34,178 nt of DNA. It comes from an uncultured Rhodospirillales bacterium (GTDB taxonomy: Bacteria > Pseudomonadota > Alphaproteobacteria > Acetobacterales > Acetobacteraceae). The stretch covers positions 1 to 34,178 of the forward strand of contig CAMFLK010000011.1 of NCBI GenBank assembly GCA_945957135.1, read 5' to 3'. Positions 9,026 through 16,514 of this stretch are shown one piece after another. The notes under the pieces were generated by a model that saw nothing but the letters and a program-made list of their open reading frames with translations, was not told the origin of the DNA and did not search any database. The number at the start of each line of letters is the position of its first letter. Position 1 is the first letter of the stretch. The translations under genes were made by a program, and so were the position numbers.

Positions 9026-9421
9026 ATGGGGAAGCCTCTCGACGATCCTGCGGCGGATCGGTTCAACCGAGGGGTGACGCGGCTGCTCGCGGGCTCGGCG
9101 CGCATTACGGGCGAATGGGGCGGCTGGGCTGAGGCGCAGTGGCATCTGCCGTCTAGCTCTTGGCGGGCAGCCTGCCGTGAATTTCAGTCGCGGGTGGCAG
9201 CCTGGGCAACCCCGTCGCGCCCGGCTCCGGAGACGCCCAGGCGCCAACTTGCGCGCCTGGCCATCCGCCTGCTGCGCACCGGCACCACCGCCGGCGAGCT
9301 CTTGCGCCAGCTCGATGCCGCCAACGCCACGCTGCATGAACCTGTCACATCCTCGACCGTGGGCGAGGTCGCCATCTGGGCGGCCAGCGCCGTGCGCGAG
9401 GATCGGCGCCATGCCCGATGA
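9026..9421 (+). CDS. Island protein of unknown function, first gene
   Basis: 131 residues from the ATG at 9026 (MGKPLDDPAADRFNRGVTRL...), mostly alpha-helical by appearance, with no family I recognise. Protein-like sequence extends upstream of this ATG to about 8910 (RLRIAHGFASAIDGDWAALRAM), where there is no in-frame ATG, GTG or TTG until 8783. That ATG lies outside the island and overlaps the MFS stop. In the excised circle the same frame would instead begin at the ATG now at 19061. The 3' end overlaps the helicase start by 11 nt, so it is translated with the replication gene and may be a replication accessory factor. Confidence 0.55.
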   Translation: MGKPLDDPAADRFNRGVTRLLAGSARITGEWGGWAEAQWHLPSSSWRAACREFQSRVAAWATPSRPAPETPRRQLARLAIRLLRTGTTAGELLRQLDAANATLHEPVTSSTVGEVAIWAASAVREDRRHAR

Positions 9422-10715
9422 TCTGCGTGACGAAGCCGCGATCCTCGGTCAGCTCACCGCCGCCGGCGTGCCACCCGACGCGCCAGACGCCCGCATCTCG
9501 ATAGGACAGGCCTGGCTGGCCGAGTGCCAGCTGAACGACAGGCAGCAACCCCTATCCAATCTGGCCAATGCCATGACGGCGCTCGAGTCGGCCCCCGAGC
9601 TCGCCGACATGTTCGCTCGGGATGAGATGGCCACAGCGGAGCTGCTCATGCGGCCGGTGCCGGGAACCGAGGAAGCCCGCGAGCCGGACCAGTTTAGGCC
9701 GCGCCCAGTTTCCGACTCGGACGTGTCGGCGGCTCAGCGCTTGCTGCAGATCGCCGGCCTACGCGGGCTTACGCGCGAGACGACGCATCAGGCCATCGCC
9801 CTGCGAGCCGGACAGCGGCGGTTTCATCCGGTGCGCGACTATCTGGAAAGCCTCGAGTGGGACGGCATCCCGCGCCTGCCGAAATGGCTGTCCTACTACC
9901 TCGGCGCCGAGCAGACGCCCTACACGGCTGAGATCGGCCGCATGTTCCTGATCACCATGGTGGCCCGCATCTTCGAACCCGGCTGCAAAGCCGATTACAT
10001 GATGGTGCTGGAAGGCGAGCAGGGCATCGGCAAGTCCACGGCCTGCGCGGTGCTGGGAGGCGCCTGGTTTTCCGACGCGCTGCCAGACCTCACGCAGGCC
10101 AAGGATGCCTCGCAGCACCTGCGGGGGAAATGGCTGCTGGAAGTGCCCGAGATGCACTCGCTCGGCCGCGCCAACAGCGCCCTGCTCAAGAGCTTCATCA
10201 CGCGCACCGAGGAACGGTATCGGCCGCCCTACGGCCTGCGTGAAGTGCTCGAGCCCCGGCAATGCGTGTTCATCGCCACGCAGAACCTTGGGGAATATCT
10301 GCGCGACGAGACGGGCGCGCGGCGCTTCTGGCCGGTGCGCGTGTCGGCGGTGGATATCAGCGCGCTGCGCCACGATCGGGACCAGCTCTTCGCCGAGGCC
10401 GTCCACCGCTACCGCGAAGGCGAGCAGCGCTGGCCGGATCGGGATTTCGAGGCCTTGTATGTCAAGCCGCAGCAGGATGCCCGCTTCGAAACCGACGCCT
10501 GGGAAGAAGCTATCTCGCCCTGGCTGGCCCGCTTGGACCCGGCCCGCACCACCATCATGGACGTGGCACAAGGCGCGCTGAACCTCGCCGTCGAGCGCCT
10601 TGGCACACAGGATCAGCGGCGGATCACCGCTTGCCTGACGCGAGCCGGATGGCGGCAGCACAAAGCCACGGGTGGCAAGCGCATGTGGGTTCGCGCGCAG
10701 GAGTTGGGGATATGA
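9411..10715 (+). CDS. VapE-family replicative helicase (Rep)
   Basis: 434-residue P-loop ATPase of the virulence-associated protein E family (VapE/VirE domain), common as the replication helicase in prophages and phage satellites such as SaPIs. Walker A is GEQGIGKST at 202-210; downstream are WFSDALPDLTQAKDASQHLRGKW and LLEVPEM (Walker B-like), KSFITRTEERYRPPYG, and a motif CVFIATQN that fits sensor 1. A KWLSYYLGAE region precedes the ATPase, and the 160 N-terminal residues do not show a primase that I recognise. ATG 9411 chosen because the N-terminus from there looks helical and coding, while the longer frame does not. It is followed at once by iteron-like repeats, as rep is followed by ori in SaPIs. 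Confidence 0.85.
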   Translation: MPDDLRDEAAILGQLTAAGVPPDAPDARISIGQAWLAECQLNDRQQPLSNLANAMTALESAPELADMFARDEMATAELLMRPVPGTEEAREPDQFRPRPVSDSDVSAAQRLLQIAGLRGLTRETTHQAIALRAGQRRFHPVRDYLESLEWDGIPRLPKWLSYYLGAEQTPYTAEIGRMFLITMVARIFEPGCKADYMMVLEGEQGIGKSTACAVLGGAWFSDALPDLTQAKDASQHLRGKWLLEVPEMHSLGRANSALLKSFITRTEERYRPPYGLREVLEPRQCVFIATQNLGEYLRDETGARRFWPVRVSAVDISALRHDRDQLFAEAVHRYREGEQRWPDRDFEALYVKPQQDARFETDAWEEAISPWLARLDPARTTIMDVAQGALNLAVERLGTQDQRRITACLTRAGWRQHKATGGKRMWVRAQELGI

Positions 10716-10993
10716 GCCGTCAATTCGCGTATGGCGCTCATCGGAGTGGCACCAGTGGCACCAGTGGCACCAGTTTCCCTATATTACCCATGCGCGTAGG
10801 CGCGCGCAGAGAAGGACAATATAAGAAAACTGATGCCACTGGTGCCACTCCCGACGCTCTCGAGGCTCTTGCTGACGCCGTGCGTCGCCTTGCGCCATCC
10901 CATCGTGACCCCGAGCGCTTCCATCTGGACAAGCACGCCATCGCCGGCGAGCTGCGCGCCTTGGCGGCCACCCTGCGGAGCGCGAGCCGATGA
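10712..10993 (+). CDS. Small protein of unknown function overlapping ori-like repeats
   Basis: 93 residues; the start ATG overlaps the helicase stop and the stop overlaps the HNH start, both as ATGA, which supports real translation. The N-terminal part (SGTSGTSGTS) is dictated by a DNA repeat; the conserved-looking part is the C-terminal helical region DALEALADAVRRLAPSHRDPERFHLDKHAIAGELRAL. A second in-frame ATG at 10790 would skip the repeat-encoded residues. No known family. Position just before HNH and terL is where a small terminase often sits, but it does not resemble one. Confidence 0.6.
   Translation: MSRQFAYGAHRSGTSGTSGTSFPILPMRVGARREGQYKKTDATGATPDALEALADAVRRLAPSHRDPERFHLDKHAIAGELRALAATLRSASR
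10745..10849. other. Inverted iteron array flanking an AT-richer core (candidate replication origin)
   Basis: Three exact tandem copies of AGTGGCACC at 10745-10771 face two inverted copies, GATGCCACT at 10832-10840 and GGTGCCACT at 10841-10849. Extended arms (GGAGTGGCACCAGTGGCA and then CAGTTT) pair over more than 24 nt with one mismatch. The 60 nt between them include CTATATTA and ACAATATAAGAAAA, AT-rich against a GC-rich background. Position directly after the VapE-type rep gene matches the SaPI ori layout, where iterons flank an AT-rich stretch. Alternatives are an operator or an RNA hairpin within the mRNA. Confidence 0.55.
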
Positions 10994-11370
10994 GCCGTTA
11001 CTATGGCACCGCCGCATGGAAGCGGCTTCGCGCCCAGGTGCTGGCCAGGCAGCCGATCTGCGAGACGGCGGGCTGCGGCCGGCGCTCCGTGCACGTGGAC
11101 CACATCATCCCGCGCAGCCGGGGAGGCACGGACACCCTCGGCAACCTGCGCGGCCTCTGCCCTGAGTGCCACAACGCCCGCCGCCTGGGCCGCGAGCCCA
11201 TCGCCAAGGGCTGCAACGAAGCCGGCACTCCGCGCGACCCCGGCCATTGGTGGCATCAGCCCGCGCCTGAAAATCTCTCCCAGCTGCGGGCCATCGACCG
11301 CGTTGAACCTGCGCGCAGAATTAGTTCGGGCCGGAGTTTCCTCGGCGACCCCGATTCGGACGCCAGCTGA
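10990..11370 (+). CDS. HNH endonuclease (phage packaging type)
   Basis: 126-residue HNH nuclease. The core VHVDHIIPRSRGG places the D37-H38 pair; N52 (LGNLRGLC) and H61 complete the motif, with zinc cysteines C24/C29 and C57/C60. The N-terminal YYGTAAWKRLRAQVLAR is typical of the small HNH proteins next to terminase genes in HK97-type phages and satellites, where they work with the terminase in cos cleavage. Its TGA overlaps the terL ATG by one base. The C-terminal 50 residues look unstructured. Confidence 0.9.
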   Translation: MSRYYGTAAWKRLRAQVLARQPICETAGCGRRSVHVDHIIPRSRGGTDTLGNLRGLCPECHNARRLGREPIAKGCNEAGTPRDPGHWWHQPAPENLSQLRAIDRVEPARRISSGRSFLGDPDSDAS

Positions 11371-13016
11371 TGGGGCAGCGAGGACCAGGCGCAAAGCCGG
11401 TTCGCATCGCCCGCGAACCTGCGCCCATGCCCCTCTTCGATCGATCGGCCCGAACGCCGCCCAAGCCTCGCCGGCCATCGGCGCGCCGCCTCGCCGGCGG
11501 CAAGCGCGCGGAGCTGCTCATCCGCTGGATCGAGCAGCTGACGATCACCTCCGGCATGCATGCCGGCCGCAAATTCAAGCTGCGAGACTGGCAGAAGGAC
11601 ATCATCCGCGACGTTTACCGCACCGATGCCGCCGGCCACCGCCAGGTGCGCCAAGCCCTCATCACCATGCCGCGCAAGAACGGCAAGTCGGGCCTCGCCG
11701 CCGCCCTGGCCCTCGCCCACCTCGCCGGCCCGGAGGCCGAGCGGCGCGGGCAGGTCTATTCGGCCGCCGCGGACCGCAACCAGGCCGCTCTGATCTTCGC
11801 GGAGATGAAGAGCTTCATCCTCGCCGACGCCGCGCTGTCCGCCCGCATCATCGTCCGCGAGTTCCGCAAGGAGCTCGAGGACGCCGAGACGGGCAGCATC
11901 TACCAGGCCCTCAGCTCCGACGCCCGCAAGGCGCATGGCCTGTCGCCCAGCTTCTACATCGCCGACGAGCTGGCGCAGTGGCCAAGCCGCGATCTGCTGG
12001 ACAACCTGGCCACCGGCACCGGCGCGCGCGCGGAGCCGCTGGGCATCGTCATCTCCACCCAATCCGCCGACCCGTTCAGCGCCATGTCGGAGCTGGTGCA
12101 TTATGGCGAGCAGGTGAATGCCGGCATCGTCGCCGACCCGTCCTTCTCCGCCCATATCTTCGCCGCACGGGCCGACGCAGATCCCTGGGACCCTGCGACT
12201 TGGGCCGCCTGCAACCCCGCCCTGGGCGACTTCCTGAGCCTGGATGACATGCGCACGGCCGCCGAGCAGGCGCAGCGCATCCCCGCCCGCGAGGCCGTGT
12301 TCCGCAACCTGCGCCTCAACCAGGCCGTGGAGCCCGACGAGCGCTTCATCCACTCGCGCGACTGGGACGCCCTGGCCGATCCGTTCGACCCGGCCGAGCT
12401 GGCGGGCCATCGCTGCATCGCCGGCCTCGACCTGGGCAGCGCCAGCGACCTCTGCGGCCTCGCCCTCTGGTTTCCCGATGACGATCGCCTGCTCGCCTGG
12501 GGCTTCATCCCCGATGCCCAGCTCGCCGCCAAGGCGCACACCGACCGCGCGCCCTATCCCGCCTGGCGCGAGGCGGGCACGCTGATCGCCACGCCAGGCC
12601 GGGCCATCGACAAGGCATGGATCGCCCACAAGCTGCGCGACCTCGCCGGCGCCTATGACCTCCAGGCCGTGGCCTTCGACCGCTGGGCCTTCAAGGACCT
12701 CGAGGTGATCTGCGACGCCCAGGGCATCAGCCTTCCCTTCGTGCCGCACGGCCAGGGCTTCAAGGACATGGGGCCGAGCGTGGAGGAGTTCGAACGCCTG
12801 GTGCTCGATTCCCGGCTGCACCACGCCGGCAACCCACTGCTGCGCTGGTGCCTGTCCAACGTGACGGTGGTCACCGACCCCGCCGGCGCCCGCAAGCTGG
12901 ACAAAAGCCGCAGCCGTGGCCGCATCGACCCGCTCATTGCCGCCGTGATGGCCGTGGGCCTCGCCGCACGCCAGCCCGCGCCCCCGAGCTTCGCCTTCAC
13001 CGGCGTGCTGGTGTGA
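11370..13016 (+). CDS. terL: Phage terminase large subunit
   Basis: 548-residue packaging motor. The ATPase domain shows a Walker A variant PRKNGKS at 101-107 and Walker B FYIADE at 195-200, followed by the VISTQS coupling motif. The C-terminal nuclease domain begins with AGLDLGSASD (D354) and continues through the AFDRWAFKD segment. This layout belongs to the P27-associated Terminase_1 family. The N-terminus MGQRGPGAKP is basic and resembles the start of P27-type small terminases. No separate small terminase is recognised upstream. It is the only full-length motor in the island. Confidence 0.93.
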   Translation: MGQRGPGAKPVRIAREPAPMPLFDRSARTPPKPRRPSARRLAGGKRAELLIRWIEQLTITSGMHAGRKFKLRDWQKDIIRDVYRTDAAGHRQVRQALITMPRKNGKSGLAAALALAHLAGPEAERRGQVYSAAADRNQAALIFAEMKSFILADAALSARIIVREFRKELEDAETGSIYQALSSDARKAHGLSPSFYIADELAQWPSRDLLDNLATGTGARAEPLGIVISTQSADPFSAMSELVHYGEQVNAGIVADPSFSAHIFAARADADPWDPATWAACNPALGDFLSLDDMRTAAEQAQRIPAREAVFRNLRLNQAVEPDERFIHSRDWDALADPFDPAELAGHRCIAGLDLGSASDLCGLALWFPDDDRLLAWGFIPDAQLAAKAHTDRAPYPAWREAGTLIATPGRAIDKAWIAHKLRDLAGAYDLQAVAFDRWAFKDLEVICDAQGISLPFVPHGQGFKDMGPSVEEFERLVLDSRLHHAGNPLLRWCLSNVTVVTDPAGARKLDKSRSRGRIDPLIAAVMAVGLAARQPAPPSFAFTGVLV

Positions 13017-13249
13017 CGACGCTTGACCGCATGCGCAGCGATCGCGCATCGTTGGCGCGGAGCTTGAAACCTCCAGCCGATAGCGTCCCGATGCACGATA
13101 GACGGGTTCCCATGCCATCCGGGGGCCATGCGCGAATGTCCAAGGCGGGAAACCGCCCAAAGGCGCATGGGCGCGACTACGGCCGCGGTTTCAACCCCCG
13201 GAGTCGTGGCGACTTGAAACCCGCCCAGCTCCGGCAACTCGAGCCGTAG
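13013..13249 (+). CDS. Possible small protein after terL
   Basis: 78-residue frame starting with GTG that overlaps the terL stop as GTGA and ending 9 nt before the next gene's ATG, so it fills the gap exactly. The product is basic and low in hydrophobic residues, rich in R, S and P, with no family. The same DNA contains TTGAAACC at 13064-13071 and 13214-13221 and its inverse GGTTTCAA at 13187-13194, so the region may be regulatory instead of coding. Confidence 0.3.
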   Translation: MTTLDRMRSDRASLARSLKPPADSVPMHDRRVPMPSGGHARMSKAGNRPKAHGRDYGRGFNPRSRGDLKPAQLRQLEP

Positions 13250-13258
13250 GAGCCACCC

Positions 13259-13735
13259 ATGGGCAGAAAATCCCCGCCCCCTCGTCCGGACCACCAGGAA
13301 GCCATCGCCCTGCTGCGTGCGATCACCACCTTTGATCCCCGCGACACGATGGCCAGAAAGCCACAACAGGCCGTGCCCCCCAAGCTGGCGCATCCCGATG
13401 CCAAGCTGCTGCAACTTTGCACCGCTGCCAGCGAGTCGCTGGTTCAGCGGGCAATTGCGCTGGCCGAGTGGCGACGCGGGCCGTCTCCCCACGGCATGGA
13501 GGGCGAACGCCGCCTCTGCGACCAATTTTCGGGTCTCCATCGCGAGGCGATGGCCCACGTGCGCGCGGCAAGCAAACTGCGCGCTGCGACCCCGGCGGGC
13601 ATCTATGCCAAAGCGCTGGTGATCAGAAGCACCCTGACCGGCGCGGCAAAACTCGGCCTGTCGCTGGCGGAAGACCTGCTCGACAACCCGAAACTGCGCT
13701 CCGTGCTGTGGGAGGCGGAGGCGGAGAAGCCGTAG
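13259..13735 (+). CDS. Island protein of unknown function
   Basis: 158 residues starting at ATG 13259 behind a good GTAGGAG site. No family recognised. A disordered basic N-terminus (MGRKSPPPRPDH) leads into predicted helices such as LLQLCTAASESLVQRAIALAEWRRG and ANCALRAA-like segments, ending with LAEDLLDNPKLRSVLWEAE. The size and all-helical look would be compatible with a small terminase or scaffold-like factor placed after terL, but no motif supports either. Confidence 0.7.
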   Translation: MGRKSPPPRPDHQEAIALLRAITTFDPRDTMARKPQQAVPPKLAHPDAKLLQLCTAASESLVQRAIALAEWRRGPSPHGMEGERRLCDQFSGLHREAMAHVRAASKLRAATPAGIYAKALVIRSTLTGAAKLGLSLAEDLLDNPKLRSVLWEAEAEKP

Positions 13736-13778
13736 CGGGCGGATCGCTGCTCCACGACGACAATTTAATCCTATTTAT

Positions 13779-13836
13779 GGAGTTTCCCTTTTCTCTTGAC
13801 CGGTTCAAACTGCCCGGACTAGAAAGGGGAAACTCC
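13779..13836 (+). promoter_or_regulatory. Inverted repeat around a promoter-like sequence
   Basis: GGAGTTTCCCTTTTCT (13779-13794) and AGAAAGGGGAAACTCC (13821-13836) are inverted copies with one mismatch. Between them sits TTGACC (13796-13801); TAGAAA at 13820-13825 is an 18-nt-spaced -10 candidate, so the right arm would overlap the -10. The near-palindrome TTGACCGGTTCAA lies in the centre. The region is AT-rich for this genome and directly precedes the gene at 13854. It is either an operator-controlled promoter or a stem-loop that separates the terL transcript from what follows. Confidence 0.5.
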
Positions 13837-13853
13837 CCGGATAGGTGCCCATC

Positions 13854-14444
13854 ATGAAATATCGTGCGTTTCTCCTGACCTTTTCGCACCTGCTCGGCAT
13901 GACCGAGACCCAGGCCGTCGAGCTCAGCAAAGTGCTCCAAGCGGACCCGGAATATGGGCAGGACTTCAAGGCCGACCGCCGTGGGCCTGGTGGTGGTCCC
14001 GACGCAACGCCCTATAACGTTACGAAATTGCTGATCGCCACCCTCGCCGGCGGCCCGCAGACGCGTGCCCGCTTGATGGTTCCCACAGTCTATTCTCTCC
14101 AGCCGGAGGGGTCCGATTCTGGCGTCGCCGAAATCGTGCCGGACGGCGCTCCGGTGGACATCACCAACCCGAGCCTCCCGTGCGAGATCACCGGCGCGCG
14201 GTTCTTCGGGGACGCCATCCAGGCCATCCTGAAAAGCCCCCGTCTCGCGGAACGGATTCGCCAAATCGACGTGGTCCGTGGTGGCGCCGTTGCGCGGATC
14301 GTGACAACCGACGCCCGCGAGCAATGGTTCGGAGATGACGTGAGCCTGTCGGATTTTCGTGCAGGCCGGTCCCCCCAGCTCATCTCCAGCCTTGTCGGCT
14401 CCGTTTTGGCCGACATGGCGCGCGATATCGCATCGGCCGATTGA
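13854..14444 (+). CDS. Island protein of unknown function with its own promoter-like region
   Basis: 196 residues from ATG 13854; an in-frame GTG at 13845 could add three residues. N-terminal part MKYRAFLLTFSHLLGMTETQAVELSKVL followed by GPGGGPDATPYNVTKLLIATLAGG suggests a small helical, perhaps DNA-binding, domain; the rest (VPTVYSLQPEG, ARIVTTDAREQWFGDD) looks alpha/beta. I do not recognise the family. It is set apart from neighbours by a 118-nt gap with a promoter-like inverted repeat upstream and 244 nt downstream, unlike the overlapping genes around it. That is how cargo or regulatory genes often sit in satellites. Confidence 0.7.
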   Translation: MKYRAFLLTFSHLLGMTETQAVELSKVLQADPEYGQDFKADRRGPGGGPDATPYNVTKLLIATLAGGPQTRARLMVPTVYSLQPEGSDSGVAEIVPDGAPVDITNPSLPCEITGARFFGDAIQAILKSPRLAERIRQIDVVRGGAVARIVTTDAREQWFGDDVSLSDFRAGRSPQLISSLVGSVLADMARDIASAD

Positions 14445-14688
14445 CCGATGCGTTACCCCATGACGGCGGGCAGCCTGACCCCCGCGCGCTGTGAAGCGCC
14501 CGCTCCCTCCGATGGAGCCCGCCGTCACATCTATTCCGCCTGCGATCTGCACGGCCAGCGGGCCGGCCGGGGAGCGAAGGGCACCTCGGGCAGCCGGCGG
14601 ATATTGGGTGGACATAAGAAAGGTGCCCAGGCCCGCACCCCTCAACGACCGCCGGGACGGCGGCCGATTCCCTCAGAAGGAGCTATCG
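14445..14688 (+). other. Non-coding or weakly coding gap before the capsid gene
   Basis: 244 nt without a convincing gene. Two short frames cross it (14448-14702, and an upstream extension of the capsid frame from 14491) but both read as arginine/proline-rich low-complexity sequence. A GC hairpin with a 6-bp stem, CCGCCG/CGGCGG, lies at 14649-14663, followed by the capsid ribosome site AGAAGGA at 14676-14682. It may be an mRNA leader of the head genes. Confidence 0.5.
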
Positions 14689-15981
14689 ATGACTCTCCGT
14701 GAAATGCTGGAGCGTCGCACCGCGATCGCGGGCGAGATGCGCCAGGTGAACGAATCCGCAGCGGACGGCGCGCTTGCGCCGGAAGCGCAGGCCCGATGGG
14801 ACGCGCTGCGCACCGATCTGGACCAGCTCGAGGCGCGTATCGATCGACAGGCCGCACTGGACGATCTGGACAGACGCGCCGCCGGCCAGCCCCTCGGCGG
14901 CAACCGGGCCGATCGCAATTTCGAGCGCGAATGCCAGGAATTTTCCGTTCTGCGCGCCCTTGCGGCGCAGTTGCCCGGCAGCACCGTGGACGCTGGGCGG
15001 GAGCGCGAGCTGTCCACCGAGATCGCCCGCCGCGCCGGCCGCAGCTTCGAGGGTATCGCCGTTCCGATGGCGATTTTCCAGCGACCGGCCGAACAGCGCG
15101 TGTTCACCACCGCCAATCCCGTCGCCGGGCCAGGGTCCAACCTGATCGCCACGCAGCTGGATGCTGGGCAATATATCGACCTGCTCCGCGCGAACATGGC
15201 CGTCCGCAGCCGGGGTGCGCGGGTGCTGGCCGGCCTGGTCGGCAATCTCGCCATCCCGCGCTTGAAGGCGGACGCAACCGCCGCCTGGGCGGCGGAAAAC
15301 AACGCCATCTCCGCCAGCGATCCGCAGACCGACCAGGTTTCGCTCACGCCCAAGCATGCCGGCGCCATCGTCGAATTCTCGCGCAACATGCTGCTTCAGA
15401 GCTCGGCGGACGTGGAGCAGCTGCTGCGCGCCGACCTCGCGATGGTTCTGGCTCAGGCGCTCGACCAGGCCGCCATTTCCGGCCTAGGCAGCAGTAACCA
15501 GCCGCGTGGCATCCTCAACACCAGCGGCATCGGCAGCGTCGCCATGGGCACCAACGGCGCCGCCATCACCACCGACGCGGTGGCCGATCTGATCGGCCAG
15601 GTGGCGGACGTGAACGCCGAGATGGGCGCGCTGGGCTTCCTGACCAACACCAAGGTTCGGCGCTCCGCCTCGAAGCTGAAAGACACGACGAACAGGCCGC
15701 TCGGCCTCGACACCGTGTTTCAGAGCCTGCCTCGCACGTTCAGCAACAACGTGCCCAGCAACCTGACCAAGGGCACCTCCAGCGGCGTTTGCTCGGCGCT
15801 GATCTATGGCAATTGGTCGGACCTGCTGATCGGCCTCTGGTCGGAACTCGATATCCTGGTGAACCCCTACGAAAGCACGGCCTATTCGAAGGGGAACGTG
15901 CAGATCCGCGCGATGATGACGGTGGATATCTCCGTGCGTCACCCGCAGAGCTTCGCGGCGATCCAGGACATCCTGGCATGA
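14689..15981 (+). CDS. HK97-family major capsid protein
   Basis: 430 residues. An N-terminal coiled, charged delta-type region (MTLREMLERRTAIAGEMRQ through about 100) is expected to be cut by the prohead protease. The HK97 fold follows: VPMAIFQRP, AGLVGNLAIPRLKADATAAWAAEN, ISASDPQTDQVSLTPKHAGAIVEFSRNML, DQAAISGLGSSNQPRGILNTSG and the C-terminal VDISVRHPQSFAAIQDIL. It forms the icosahedral shell. The ATG at 14689 with AGAAGGA upstream gives a standard N-terminus. The stop overlaps the protease start (ATGA). The gene comes before protease and portal, the reverse of the usual HK97 phage order. Confidence 0.95.
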   Translation: MTLREMLERRTAIAGEMRQVNESAADGALAPEAQARWDALRTDLDQLEARIDRQAALDDLDRRAAGQPLGGNRADRNFERECQEFSVLRALAAQLPGSTVDAGRERELSTEIARRAGRSFEGIAVPMAIFQRPAEQRVFTTANPVAGPGSNLIATQLDAGQYIDLLRANMAVRSRGARVLAGLVGNLAIPRLKADATAAWAAENNAISASDPQTDQVSLTPKHAGAIVEFSRNMLLQSSADVEQLLRADLAMVLAQALDQAAISGLGSSNQPRGILNTSGIGSVAMGTNGAAITTDAVADLIGQVADVNAEMGALGFLTNTKVRRSASKLKDTTNRPLGLDTVFQSLPRTFSNNVPSNLTKGTSSGVCSALIYGNWSDLLIGLWSELDILVNPYESTAYSKGNVQIRAMMTVDISVRHPQSFAAIQDILA

Positions 15982-16514
15982 CGGGCGCGGCCGGCCCCGT
16001 GGAGCGGCGCTTCGCAGCGTGCGAGCTGCGCGGCGCCGGCCGCCGTCTGGAAGGCTATGCGGCCACCTTCCGCACCCCCGCGCGCATCGGCGGGTTCACT
16101 GAGACAATCCAGCCGGGCGCCTTCCGCGCCTCGCTGGAAGGGCGGGCGGATATCCTCGCCCTGGTGGACCATGATCCCTCGCGCCTGCTCGCGCGCACCG
16201 CCTCCGGCACGTTGCGGCTCGCCGAGGACGCGCGCGGCCTGCATTTCAATATCGACCTTCCGGACACCCAGCTCGGCCGCGACGTGCTGGCGTTAGCGGA
16301 GCGGCGTGACCTGGGCGGAATGTCGTTTGGTTTCCAGGCGACGGACGAAGCATGGCCGACGACGACAACGCGCGAGCTGCGCAGTGTCCACCTGGTGGAA
16401 ATCAGCATCGTGCACGCGCATCCGGCCTATTCGGGCACCACGATCGCCGCGCGAGCGGCGCAGGAGTCTCTGTCGGCCGCCCGTCGCCGGCGCTTCCTGG
16501 AGATGCTGCCATGA
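15978..16514 (+). CDS. HK97-family prohead protease
   Basis: 178-residue serine protease of the U35/HK97 prohead type that matures the capsid and removes its delta domain. Family blocks are LEGYAATFRTPARIGGFTE, the catalytic histidine in ALVDHDPSRLLART, the serine in LGGMSFGFQ and the conserved HLVEISIVHAHPAYSGT. Start overlaps the capsid stop and end overlaps the portal start, each as ATGA. All catalytic positions appear intact, which argues against decay of the head module. Confidence 0.94.
   Translation: MTGAAGPVERRFAACELRGAGRRLEGYAATFRTPARIGGFTETIQPGAFRASLEGRADILALVDHDPSRLLARTASGTLRLAEDARGLHFNIDLPDTQLGRDVLALAERRDLGGMSFGFQATDEAWPTTTTRELRSVHLVEISIVHAHPAYSGTTIAARAAQESLSAARRRRFLEMLP

Noticed and set aside
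11256-13160. 634-codon minus-strand frame opposite terL
   Set aside because: Antisense shadow of a clear terminase gene.
13013-13249. CRISPR-like repeats (TTGAAACC / GGTTTCAA)
   Set aside because: Only three short copies, irregular spacing and mixed orientation; no spacer structure or cas genes.
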